Source: an uncultured Anaeroplasmataceae bacterium
GTDB lineage: Bacteria; Bacillota_I; Bacilli_A; Acholeplasmatales; Anaeroplasmataceae
Reading direction: 5' to 3'
Length of the DNA stretch: 64,000 bases
Assembly: GCA_934229785.1 (NCBI GenBank)
Contig: CAKQEA010000002.1
Location: 1-64,000, forward strand
The notes below the pieces were generated by a model, which worked only from the letters and a program-made list of their open reading frames with translations, ran no database searches and was not told the origin of the DNA. Position numbers and translations under genes: made by a program. How positions within the stretch are numbered: the first letter of the stretch is position 1; every line of letters begins with the position of its first letter. This document shows, one piece after another, positions 46,585-57,600 of the stretch.

Positions 46585-49071
46585 TTAATTATAAACTGAA
46601 TTTTCAATAAATTTACCAGCATATTTGAATCCTTTAGGAGCCAAACTTTTAAAATGAATTACAGTGTTTGTTTCACTCAAATAGGTCAAATCAAGTTCAT
46701 CAATGTTTGTATTATCATCTAAATATAAATTTTGAACAATAATATTTGATTTTAAATTAATAGTACTATTATTAACAACAAGAGATGTTATTGTTAAAGA
46801 ATTACTTGTGATATCCTTTACTGAACTAAAATTATTAATAGTTAACGTAATTAGCTTCACACATTTATTTAATAAACCATCATTTTTTGAGACATTATCT
46901 TTGAATTCTATTACCTCAGCATTTTCAAGTCCTGATGAAAAATCACTAGAACCTTTCATTTCACAACTAATAACTAAATGCGTTGTTGAATTGTGTGATG
47001 AATTGAAAAATTCATAAGCAATTGTTGAATCTTGAGTTTCTCCAACAAAAGGAGTTGTTACATATTTTAAATTATCACAACCATTACCAATAATAGTTTT
47101 TCCCATTTTAGTAACAGATGTAGGAATAACAAGCTCTTCTAATTTTTCACAACTTGAAACAAGATACTCATTAACCATTTTTATTCCTTCTGGTATTACT
47201 ATTTTAGTAATATTACTATAACCCGAAATATAATCATAAGGTGTTGATGTTGAAAACTCTCTACAATTAAAATTTAATTCTTTTATATTTTTTGTTAATG
47301 ATAATGCAGATAATGATAAATTACTAATAGGCATAGTGATAGAAACTAAATTATTCAAATTAGAAAAACACCCCATACTTAACTCAACATTTTTATTGAT
47401 AATTAGATTTTTTACATTAGATATTTTACTTAAACTATCATATTTTAAAAATCCACTACCTAGTATTTCAACCCTATCAAAGTTATTATTCAATGTTAAA
47501 GTGTTTAAAGCATCAACATCTAAATGAATTATTTTTAAATTATAATTATCATTCAAGGAATCAAAATCTATATTAACATTTTCACTTAAGTATAATTCAT
47601 TTAGATTAGGAAAACTACTAAAAAAACTATTATCATAATAATATTTTTTATTCTCAAGCTTTAAGCTTTTTATATTCTTTAGTAATTTCAATTGCTCAAC
47701 AACCTCATTTAAATATTTAGAATCAAAATTATTACTTAAAGTAAATACATCACCTGCTGAATTAACCGTTACCTTGTCATTGTAAATTTCTACAAAGCCA
47801 TCAGAATACAAATTAGAAATACCTGTTAGACCTGTTAGAGCACCATATGCACACTCAAATTGATCATTTAAAAAATCAATGCTTCTAATTTGAGATATTT
47901 CTCCAAAATATGATGAATTAATATACCCCATATATGTAGATATATTCATTAGATTACTTGATATATCATCATTTGATGATCCAAACATTAAACAAAATTG
48001 ACCTGAACTAGTGCCATATATTAAAGACTCTAAGGCTTTGGTATTTGCTAAACTAAAATTACCCATCTTAGAATCCGGAAGACTTACTGATTTTAAAGAT
48101 ATACAATTTTTAAATGTATATTCATTAATAATATCTACACCATTTAGAGTAATGCTTTCTAAACTTTCACAGCCTTCAAATGCATTTGAACCTATAATTA
48201 GAGAACCATTTTCATTTTGATTGAATTCTTTTAATTTTTTAGCATTTTTAAATCCACAATTCTCAATAGTTAAATCATCAGATAAAACATTAACAACTTC
48301 AACCTTACTATTAGAAAAAGCATTTGCTTTAATACTTTTAACCTTTACCCCATCTATTTCATTTGGAATATCAACGCTTTTAACGTTTGAATCAAAGGCA
48401 ACAATTTCAATGGCATTATCATTAACCTTATATTGAAAGGTTCCATCATAATATTGATGATTAAATGTTTTAAAATAAATTGTAAGTCCAATCGAACCTA
48501 AAAGTAAAATTATTAAAGATAAAATAATAGATGATTTAGAGTTTCTATTTAGCTTAGTTAAATTTTTAACATAAATAGGTCTTTTTTTAAGTTTCTTTAT
48601 TTCTTTCTTTTCATATTTAGATATCTTTGTTTTGACCTTTTTTACATCATTATTAATAATTATATCATTCTTTTTTTCTTCTCTAAATTCTTTAATTGTA
48701 TAAGGAATAGGTGAAAATTCACCATTTTCCCAAATTACTCTTTCAAAATGAGCATAAATTAAATTAACACGTAATGTAGTAGTATTATTATTTAATGATA
48801 ATTTTGCATTAGGAACAAATTCCTCATTACATTTAGCACTAAAATCTTTATACTCAATTATCTGTTTTTCTAATAATAGATCATCACAATTATATTCACA
48901 AACCTCACACCTTATACAATCAACATTCTGATTTAAATTATTTCTAAATTTAAAGACAGCAAATTTATTCTTTTTATTATCATCTATAAAAAGAATGTAT
49001 TGTAACAAAGAAATTACAGATGTTTTATATTCTTGATAATCTACACGATCAATTTCACTAAATGAATTCAT
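46585..49071 (-). CDS. Membrane-anchored BspA-type leucine-rich-repeat protein
   Basis: 828 residues. The N-terminal part (about 1-170) is probably cytoplasmic and has a Cys cluster CIRCEVCEYNC (about 57-67). It also has a domain with AKLSLNNNTTTLRVNLIYAHF. A basic stretch and a single TM helix (about 178-200) follow. The outer part (about 205-820) consists of LRR_5/BspA-type repeats, such as SNSKVEVVNVLSDDLTI, GSNAFEGCESLESITL and TFKNCISLKSVSLPDSKM. BspA-type repeats serve as surface binding or adhesion modules. The reversed topology (a cytoplasmic N-terminal domain rather than a signal peptide) is unusual and hints at signalling across the membrane. Its start overlaps the end of the upstream gene by 14 bases. 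Confidence 0.8.
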   Translation of the reverse strand: MNSFSEIDRVDYQEYKTSVISLLQYILFIDDNKKNKFAVFKFRNNLNQNVDCIRCEVCEYNCDDLLLEKQIIEYKDFSAKCNEEFVPNAKLSLNNNTTTLRVNLIYAHFERVIWENGEFSPIPYTIKEFREEKKNDIIINNDVKKVKTKISKYEKKEIKKLKKRPIYVKNLTKLNRNSKSSIILSLIILLLGSIGLTIYFKTFNHQYYDGTFQYKVNDNAIEIVAFDSNVKSVDIPNEIDGVKVKSIKANAFSNSKVEVVNVLSDDLTIENCGFKNAKKLKEFNQNENGSLIIGSNAFEGCESLESITLNGVDIINEYTFKNCISLKSVSLPDSKMGNFSLANTKALESLIYGTSSGQFCLMFGSSNDDISSNLMNISTYMGYINSSYFGEISQIRSIDFLNDQFECAYGALTGLTGISNLYSDGFVEIYNDKVTVNSAGDVFTLSNNFDSKYLNEVVEQLKLLKNIKSLKLENKKYYYDNSFFSSFPNLNELYLSENVNIDFDSLNDNYNLKIIHLDVDALNTLTLNNNFDRVEILGSGFLKYDSLSKISNVKNLIINKNVELSMGCFSNLNNLVSITMPISNLSLSALSLTKNIKELNFNCREFSTSTPYDYISGYSNITKIVIPEGIKMVNEYLVSSCEKLEELVIPTSVTKMGKTIIGNGCDNLKYVTTPFVGETQDSTIAYEFFNSSHNSTTHLVISCEMKGSSDFSSGLENAEVIEFKDNVSKNDGLLNKCVKLITLTINNFSSVKDITSNSLTITSLVVNNSTINLKSNIIVQNLYLDDNTNIDELDLTYLSETNTVIHFKSLAPKGFKYAGKFIENSVYN

Positions 49072-49765
49072 AGCTTACAATACTCCTTCCTTTATTCTTC
49101 CAGTTACGCTTTCTTCTCTTTAAAAAGCCAAATATAAGCATCATAATCGCAAACAACAAAGAAGCGCCAATTAAAATAAGAAAATAAAAGCTATAAAAGA
49201 AAGGCCTTGCTTGATTTTTAAGAAGATAATTTATTACTAAAAACAAGAAACAATACTCCAAGTTAAAAAAAGCAATTGATCTAAGTAAAGAATGTAAAAA
49301 AAGATTTTTAACTGGTACAGGCATAAGCTCACTAGTATTTAAAATAGTATTATTTACCTCTGAAACCCAAATATTAACATATTGTGTTTTTTTAGAAACT
49401 CTTATAATTCTTGATGCTGTAGATGTTCTATTTTCTCTAACTCTTACAATACCAATAGGCTTATGCTTAGAATTAAAGGAAGTTATATAATAGGCAATAT
49501 CATTATAGGATTCATTATAATTACAAATGACACTAGTTTCATATTGGGACTTACGAATAATGTAACGCTTTATATATTTTCTTGTATCTGAATTAACATC
49601 AAAAATCAAATTATTTGCACTACCATCAGGTTCATCCTTTAATAAATCATCTTTAACATAACCATGATAATATCTATTCTTACAATAATTTCTAAAAAGC
49701 AAAAACACTACGATAAAAATAAAAGATATTAATGCAATAATAAATAAAATAGTCAATAATCTCAT
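49058..49765 (-). CDS. Small membrane protein of the surface locus
   Basis: 235 residues. An N-terminal TM helix (about 4-24), a soluble middle part (about 30-150) and two C-terminal TM helices (about 165-185 and 190-213) are visible, with a basic tail. No family is recognised. The middle part has the look of a beta domain with YETSVICNYNESYNDIAYY. It sits between the acidic-tail protein (3 bases away) and the LRR protein, which it overlaps, so the three are translated together. Confidence 0.65.
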   Translation of the reverse strand: MRLLTILFIIALISFIFIVVFLLFRNYCKNRYYHGYVKDDLLKDEPDGSANNLIFDVNSDTRKYIKRYIIRKSQYETSVICNYNESYNDIAYYITSFNSKHKPIGIVRVRENRTSTASRIIRVSKKTQYVNIWVSEVNNTILNTSELMPVPVKNLFLHSLLRSIAFFNLEYCFLFLVINYLLKNQARPFFYSFYFLILIGASLLFAIMMLIFGFLKRRKRNWKNKGRSIVSYEFI

Positions 49766-49768
49766 ATT

Positions 49769-51517
49769 TTATTCCTCCTCATCATCAACTGGATTTCCAT
49801 CCTCATCTACATAAATAACTTCACCATTTGGATCTATAGGATTTCCATCCTCATCTACATATAGGACGTGCTCATCGTCATTTGAGGCCTCCGGAATAGA
49901 ATTTAACATTGCCTCTACTTCATCATCTAGCTCTTCTTCATTTTTATTTGATATTTCATTTTTCAAATCTATGTTGTCATTTGAATCAATAGTTTTTACT
50001 TCACTTAAAGTTTTATTATCTAAATCCTCATCATAATTTAAAAATTCTTCTTCATTGTTTTCTTCAACCTCATTATAAGTCATTTGATCTTCTTGTGACA
50101 TTTCATGAGTTGAATTTAAGTCAGAATCAATTTCTTCATTATCAATTGGTTTAGCTTGTACAACGTCATTATAAGTCTCTTGATCTTCTTGTGACATTTC
50201 AGGAATTGAATTTAAGTCAGAATCAATTTCTTCATTATCAATTGGCTCAGCTTGTACAACATCATTATAAGCCTCTTGATCTTCTTGTGACATTTCAGGA
50301 ATTGAATTTAAAGCGAAATCAATTTCTTCATTATCAATTGGCTCAGCTTGTACAACATCATTTGAAACTATAATATTGTTTGATGAATATATTGGTGGTA
50401 TTTCATTATTTGAGCTTTCAGTTATTTTACTAGCTACATCATTTGATTTATCTTCACTTATAGATGATGTAACTACTTGATCAGAATTAATATTTTCATC
50501 ACTATGTTCTTCAACAGGTATTTGTTCTACTGCATCAATTTCTTCTTTTTTCTTTTTATTATCTGTTTTTACTATCGTCTTTGAATCAACCAGCTTCTTA
50601 TTACTTTGTTTATCAAGCTTTGTATCATCAAATAGCTTTAATAGCTCATCACTACTATTTAAAATCTTCTTTTCATTAAAGACTAAACCTTTAACAACTC
50701 TATCATTAGAAATAGTTGTTACTAAATCATTAAATAGAGAAGTTTTCACGCCTAAATAAGATAGGGTAAATCTTGGTGATATAAAACAATATAAAATAAG
50801 CACTAAAATAAATGGTAAAATGAATTGTCCCAAATACATAAAATCTGTAGGAATTAATACTCTATTTAAATTTACAAGTAATTCAGCTGCATCATTAACA
50901 AGGTAAGCTAGTAGACCAATCGCAAATAGCATTGGTAATTCAATTAACAAATACACAAAATTATTTAAAAGCATTGTACATTTTCCATTATTTTTTAAGC
51001 CTAAAAATGAATTTTTCAAAATAACAGAAAATTCCATCTCCGGATTAATTTCAACTAAATATTGAACCGGGATAACTCTTATACTAACAAAAAATAAATA
51101 AACCAACAACATAATACCGCTTGGAATTGTAAATAATATTGCCATTAAAAGATAATTTTTCCCAGTAAGTAATGTTATACCATATCCAAGCACAGCCATC
51201 ACTAAAGCACTTAGCAAAATCACTACAACTCCACTAAGTATTAAAAAAAACTGAGCATAGCTTACTAAAACAAGCTTCCAAAAGCTAATCGGCTTATCTA
51301 CATTTTCAAAAGAGCCTAAAACATCAAGCTTATTCTCCTTATTGATTTTTTTAACAAGCTTTACCCTTGATATCATCACAATAGGAATTAAAACTATTGT
51401 TATTGATGCAAGTAAGCAAAACACATTATATATAAAGTAATATATATAATTTCTCTTCAAAGCTATATTTGAACTTTTGAAGCTTTGTTTATAATATTTT
51501 CTAAAACCTTGATTCAT
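49769..51517 (-). CDS. Polytopic membrane protein with acidic repeat tail
   Basis: 582 residues. About six TM helices fill the first 270 residues, in a pattern that resembles DUF975/YesL- or glycerophosphodiesterase-type membrane proteins, but no name is safe. The rest is a hydrophilic acidic tail with three tandem 32-residue repeats (YNDVVQAEPIDNEEID type) at about 385-480. It ends in two copies of YVDEDGNPxD and a run of Glu. The tail is likely cytoplasmic (TM number even) and could bind a basic partner. RBS AGGGGGA precedes the ATG. Two hairpins lie between this gene and the giant gene upstream. Confidence 0.7.
   Translation of the reverse strand: MNQGFRKYYKQSFKSSNIALKRNYIYYFIYNVFCLLASITIVLIPIVMISRVKLVKKINKENKLDVLGSFENVDKPISFWKLVLVSYAQFFLILSGVVVILLSALVMAVLGYGITLLTGKNYLLMAILFTIPSGIMLLVYLFFVSIRVIPVQYLVEINPEMEFSVILKNSFLGLKNNGKCTMLLNNFVYLLIELPMLFAIGLLAYLVNDAAELLVNLNRVLIPTDFMYLGQFILPFILVLILYCFISPRFTLSYLGVKTSLFNDLVTTISNDRVVKGLVFNEKKILNSSDELLKLFDDTKLDKQSNKKLVDSKTIVKTDNKKKKEEIDAVEQIPVEEHSDENINSDQVVTSSISEDKSNDVASKITESSNNEIPPIYSSNNIIVSNDVVQAEPIDNEEIDFALNSIPEMSQEDQEAYNDVVQAEPIDNEEIDSDLNSIPEMSQEDQETYNDVVQAKPIDNEEIDSDLNSTHEMSQEDQMTYNEVEENNEEEFLNYDEDLDNKTLSEVKTIDSNDNIDLKNEISNKNEEELDDEVEAMLNSIPEASNDDEHVLYVDEDGNPIDPNGEVIYVDEDGNPVDDEEE
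50077..50364. repeat. Three 96-bp tandem repeats
   Basis: Three direct copies with exact 96-base period; a shared core starts at 50086, 50182 and 50278. They encode the acidic 32-residue repeats of the 582-residue membrane protein. The copies are nearly identical, so the expansion is recent. Confidence 0.95.
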
Positions 51518-51538
51518 TAATTATTCCCCCTAACTACT

Positions 51539-51583
51539 TCTATGTTAAAGACATATTCTGATCATTTATCTCTTTAACATAGA
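51539..51583. other. Long hairpin before the acidic-tail gene
   Basis: A perfect 13-bp stem TCTATGTTAAAGA with TCTTTAACATAGA encloses a 19-base loop. It ends about 21 bases before the start codon at 51517 and lacks a proper T-tract, so it looks like a leader structure, an mRNA-processing site or a DNA-binding site. Confidence 0.7.
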
Positions 51584-51602
51584 ATACCATATAGATTTAA
51601 TA

Positions 51603-51635
51603 GTAGAGCACTAAAATAATGTTCTAGCACTCTAC
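51603..51635 (-). terminator. Imperfect terminator hairpin after the giant gene
   Basis: A 6-bp outer stem GTAGAG with CTCTAC and partial inner pairing lie directly after the stop at 51643, followed by TATTAAAT. Weak; may only reduce readthrough into the acidic-tail gene. Confidence 0.4.
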
Positions 51636-51642
51636 ATTAAAA

Positions 51643-54600
51643 CTATTTGACTGATAAAACTCCAGCAATTACTGTAATTTTAAAATCAGAATTAACAATG
51701 TTATGATTTATATCATAAATATTTACATATTGTTTATTTATACTGTTACTTATAGAGCCAACATCAGTAATGCTATTTTTAAAAGCCTCATCAGCTATTT
51801 CTACTCTATATCCAGCTAATAATCCTTCGCATGTAAATGTATGATTACTATGAGCTATTCCATCATAGAAGAATTCTTCACTTCCTGTAGTTATAGTAAT
51901 TTCAACTCTAGTAATCTTTAATTTTCCTTCAAGATACTTACCAATATAAAATTTAGATACATCATTTCCATATTCATCAGTAACCTTAAATTTTACCGCA
52001 TTTTTAGTACTACCAACATGAATTATATACATTTCATTATCTATCTTAGTCACTGTATGACCCGGAAGTAAAATTGACTCATTTTTAATTTCAAAAATAT
52101 CATTGAAAATCAATTTTTCACCGTTATATTGGCGTTCAGCGCTTCCTGTTTTAATTTCTAATTCCCTTGGCTTAGCATTAATTATAGTAATAAATCTATT
52201 TTTAAATCTATTAAGCTTATTAGCTGTAGCTTTACTATATCTATTGGCAACAGAATCATAATTATAATAACACTCATAACTTGATGTTACATCAACACCG
52301 CTATTATAAATTGTAACACTCAATATATTAATTTGTTTAGAGTTTATGAAATCTTTGTCACCATACCCATCATACTCAACAACAGCTTTATCTACATAAC
52401 CTATATCTTCTATTGAAACCAAATTATAATCATCCTCAGAAGTTAAACTAGTATGATCAATTAACTCATAGTCAGTAATATAATGATTTAATCCATCATA
52501 CGTGTAAGTTAAATTCTTTCCTCTAATAAATATAATACGTCTTTCAACAGTAAAATAAACATTAATAACACTGCCATCAACCGAAATCAAAGAATCATCA
52601 TAAGAAAGTTCTTCATTATTAATTGAAATAGTAATTAAATTTAAATTCCATTTAATATAGTATTTACCTGCATTTATATTATTAGAAGCCATATCATTAA
52701 AATCTTCATCTAAATAAATATCATCATCTGTAAATTTTACTATAATCTTAACTTTGCTATTTTCTTTTTTAAATTCAGTCGAAAATGAATAAAAGCCATC
52801 CTTATCTAAAACTAAATGATTCAATCCATTATATTTGTAGACAACATCTTTAGGTGTGGTAATTTCAACCTCTTCATCTAATCTTGTTGTAACAGATAAT
52901 GTACCATATTCATATTTTATATTATAAAACATTGAGGTATCTTCACCATCTGAATTAATAATATCAAAAATTAATTTATTTTCAATCGAGCTATTTTTAA
53001 TATTTTTAGCAATAAAAACATCCTTTGACAACTCATCATTAACCTTTATTTCATCTCCATAAGCTTGAGCTAATATCTTTAAATCTATATTACCACTTTC
53101 ATCAATCTTATACGCTTTAAAATTAAAATCCTTAGTATCTTCATACCCATTATAAAAAACATTCTTATTATTTGTTACAATTTTAATGTTTCTTTTATAA
53201 ACAATAAAAGCTGAATCCTCATTTAAAAAATTAATTTCGTATGAATTTGTTGTATATTCACCATTATATATTGTATTAAACGAATCACAACTAATTTTAT
53301 ATTTACCTGGTAACAAATGATAATTATCAACAATACTATCATTAAAATTACCATTATAATCCTCAAAATATATGAACTTAATTATAGATGAGTCAATTTC
53401 ATCAATATCTATTATATTACTGCAATTCTCATCATCGTAACAACTGACATATTTTTTTAGACTAATAGAATCATCGTATTCAAAATGACATAAATCAAAA
53501 TTAAATTTTACATAAATATTTCTCTTTAACAATATTAATTTACCATAATTGTATTTAATCTCATAGTTATTTGATAAGTCATATGTTATATCATTCATAT
53601 CATAAATTTTTATTGCTAAAATATTATTAATCTCACCTATACTACTTAGAGTAGAACTTTTCTCTTCATCAACAACAATAATATGATTTGGGGCAAGTCC
53701 ATTAGGAATTTGATTACCAAATTCATCATAGATATCATTATTATCTATTGTATAATTAAAAGATTGTAAAGATGTTTTACCATTTAAATAAGAATCAGTT
53801 TTTGTAGATGTAGTAATAAATATTTTTCTTTTTAAAATATTAATAATGCCCCATGAATAGCTTATATCATAATTCATAGTTAAATCATCAACATCGTCTT
53901 TAATTAAACAATAGATTAAATTATCATATACTCCTACATCTTTAAATGATACAGTAGCCTTAGTTGTATCTAAAGTAAAATATTGTCCATCAGGTAAAGC
54001 ATATTCATCTTCACTTAGGCTAAATTCATTTATAAAAATATTTTCTCCATTATAATATGTAGTAATAGATCCAGTGATAACATTAATGCTTCTAGGTAAA
54101 ATCTTAACATCATAATTAGGATTTGTTACTTCATAGTCATTACTTAACGATATGCTACTTATAACATTAGGCTCAAATGTAATTTTATATGCTAAAACAT
54201 TATTGTAATTATCACGAATTACATTTTTCATTTCAAAAACAAGATTATTTTTAGCAGAAATCTTATAATTAAAATCTATCAAATCACCAGATAAAATACT
54301 ATCTATATTTTTAATAGTAATTTGAGTTAAATCAATCTTTATTGCCTCACCATCATAAACCTTATCTAAAGACGGATAAGATAATTCAATTTTTATTGGA
54401 GAAACAACAAATTCATGTCTAATTTTTTTAAATTCATAATCTGAATACCTGCCAAGTCCATCAATTACAATATTTTCTTCATCAATATAAGGCATTTCAT
54501 AATATGTTCCAGCATGAATTTCTGTAGCTTTAACATAATTTAAATTAAGATCTAATTCTTCTACGTATGTTTTAAAGCATATTTCATCATAATAATCTCC

Positions 54601-57600
54601 AACGTTACTATAATTTTTTATTTTATTATTATCAATATCAAGTAAAATATTATGAGAATATGTTTCATTTTCTCGATTACCTATAAGATTATAGGTTAGT
54701 CTATCAATCATCAACTTTCCAAAAACAACATCTAATTCATAACAATCATTCTTTTCATCATCAGCTATTTCTTCTTGATTATAGAATAATCTAAAGCTAT
54801 CAGTTATTGAAATTTTGTAATAACTACTTGATGCATGTATAGGTTTATTTGGCAAATCATCATATAAGTAATTAACCTCAAGATTGTATTGATTATCATC
54901 AAGAATAAATTCTGGTTCATAATTTTCACTATAAATTGTATTTATATCTTTAATTGTAACTTTTATGATTTTTTTACCAATAATTAAAGTTGCAGCCGAA
55001 TCACAAACAATATCATAATCATTATTATTAGAAATTCCAATAACCTCATAGTCTTCTGTATCTACATAAATTTTATATTCTCCTGTGTAAGAAACATTGT
55101 CTAAACGCATATTATCCTCCACAGAATTATTTACTTTATGATAATATAGTTTAAACTTAAAATCGTCAGAATCTAACTTATTATTACTAATATTTATTTT
55201 TTTATCATAATTATAATTATTTCTTGTATATATGCAAGAATCATCATTAGCTGAAACATTAATTATAATTGGAATGATTTCAAAAGTAGAGTCAATTAAA
55301 GAAATATTATAATTTTGATAAGAGCTTTCTTTATTATTAATCACTTCAATGTATGTCAAATCATAGTATTTATATGTCCCTACATGAATTGGAATGATAT
55401 CTTCATCATCAAGCTTAAATAATGGTGACATTTTCAAACTAGAATTATTATTAAATATTATACCATCTACAACAACATAATCATTAGGTTCAATAGCTTC
55501 ACCATTATATGTATATTGTGTATTGCTTGGATTAAACTTAATTGATAAATTAGCCTTTAAAACTTCGTAATCAAAACTAAATTCACTTAAATTTAAATCA
55601 AAATTATTAAGGCTAAATCCGTTAATTGATTTTAATTTGACATTTACATTATATAATGATGCATATTTGATTAATTGTGAATTATATTGATCATTTAAAA
55701 TAGTAGTGTAATCATTATTATCAATAACAAAGCTTCCACTTACATCAAAGCTAAATATAGTATTATACTCAACAATATTTCCATTATATGTACTTTGATT
55801 ATTTAATAATTCTAAAGATACGCTATATTTCAAAGGTGATATTCTAAAATAAGCTTGCTCTTCAAATTCAACATCATAATTATTAGATGTATCTTCACCA
55901 GTTAAATCTCTCACATTAAAACCAATTTCAATTTTAGAAAATTGTTCAACATAAGTTATTTCACTAGAATTCAAGCTATAGCTTAAATATTCGTTTGTTT
56001 CACTAATATATAAGTCACTCTGAATATAACTATATGAGTGTAATTCACCATTAAATATAGTATATTGATCTGCAAGCTTTATGATATATCTGTATGGTTT
56101 TATTTCAAATAAAGAATTAGTATCAACATCAATGTTATAATTTTGATAAATTAACTCCTCATCATTAAATATTTCCTTATATGACTCAATAAAATAATAA
56201 TATATACCGACATTCTTAGTGGTTGTTAATTCACCTTGATCATTTCTATATGAAATATTTAAATTTAAAATTGAATCATTAAATATTTTACCATACACTA
56301 TATCATATTCATTCAAAGGAATAATTTTCTTTCCACAATAGGTATATGTAACATTTTTAGGGTTAAATTCAAGTGTCAAATCGGCCTTTAAAACATCGTA
56401 ATACAATGTGTAATCTATAACATCAATATCAAAATTTTTAAGTTCAAATCCACCAATTGTATTTAGCTTGATATTAATTGTATAGTTTGATACATATCTG
56501 ATTTCAATAGCGTTATATTGATCAACTACACTCGATACATAATCGTCCTTATTAACTTTAATATGAACATTTTCTGTAGATTTTTCATCAAACACCAACA
56601 ATGATTTATAATCAACAATATTTCCATTATATATACTTTTTGTACTAGCCAAATATGTATTAATCATATAATCAAGTGGAATGATAGAAAATTCATAAAA
56701 GCTTGCAAGTTCAATTTGATAATTACTTGATATGTCTATTGATTGTCCGTTATGATAATAGCTTGCAGTCCAATCACCTAATAAAATGCCTGCACGTTCA
56801 CCAACATAAATAATATCATCCGAATATAGATTACATTCTAGCATATCATCTAACAATAGATTTTTATCAATAATGTTATCATATTTTTGTTTTTGCCCAT
56901 TAAATTTCGAAGTGAAATCAAAATCGCTTAATTCAAGCTTATATAAATAAGGTTTTATTTCAAATATAGAATTTTCATCAATTATAATATTATAATTTTC
57001 ATATGGGATTCTAATATCATTAACTATTTCACTATAGCTAAATACATTATAAAAATAAGATCCCGCATTTTTAGGTATTATGAACTTGTTATTATCATCT
57101 CTATAAGAAACGCTTAATTTCAATACTGAGTTATTATAGATTGTACCTTTTATTATTACATAATCTTCTGTGGGATTAATTTCTAATCCACAATAGGTAT
57201 AAAATAAATTATCAGGATTAAATCTAAGTGTTAAATTAGCTTTCAAAACTTCATAGTTTAAATTAAATTCATTTGTGTCAATATTAAAATTATTTATAGA
57301 AAAGCCATTTATTGAATTTAGCTTAATGTTTATATTATACTTTGATACATACTTTATATCTGTTGCATTATACATGTCTTCTATGACTAATTTATAATCA
57401 TCATCATTTACTTTAAAGATTCCGCTTACATTAAATTTTAATAAATCTATATAGTTAACATTTTCACCATTATAAATACTACTATATTTTGTTAAAAATG
57501 CTTCTATTTGATAATCAAGCTTAGACAGCTCAAATATAGAATTTCCTTCTAATTGAATATTATAATTATTTGTTGTATCATCATTGTTAGCTTTAACAGT

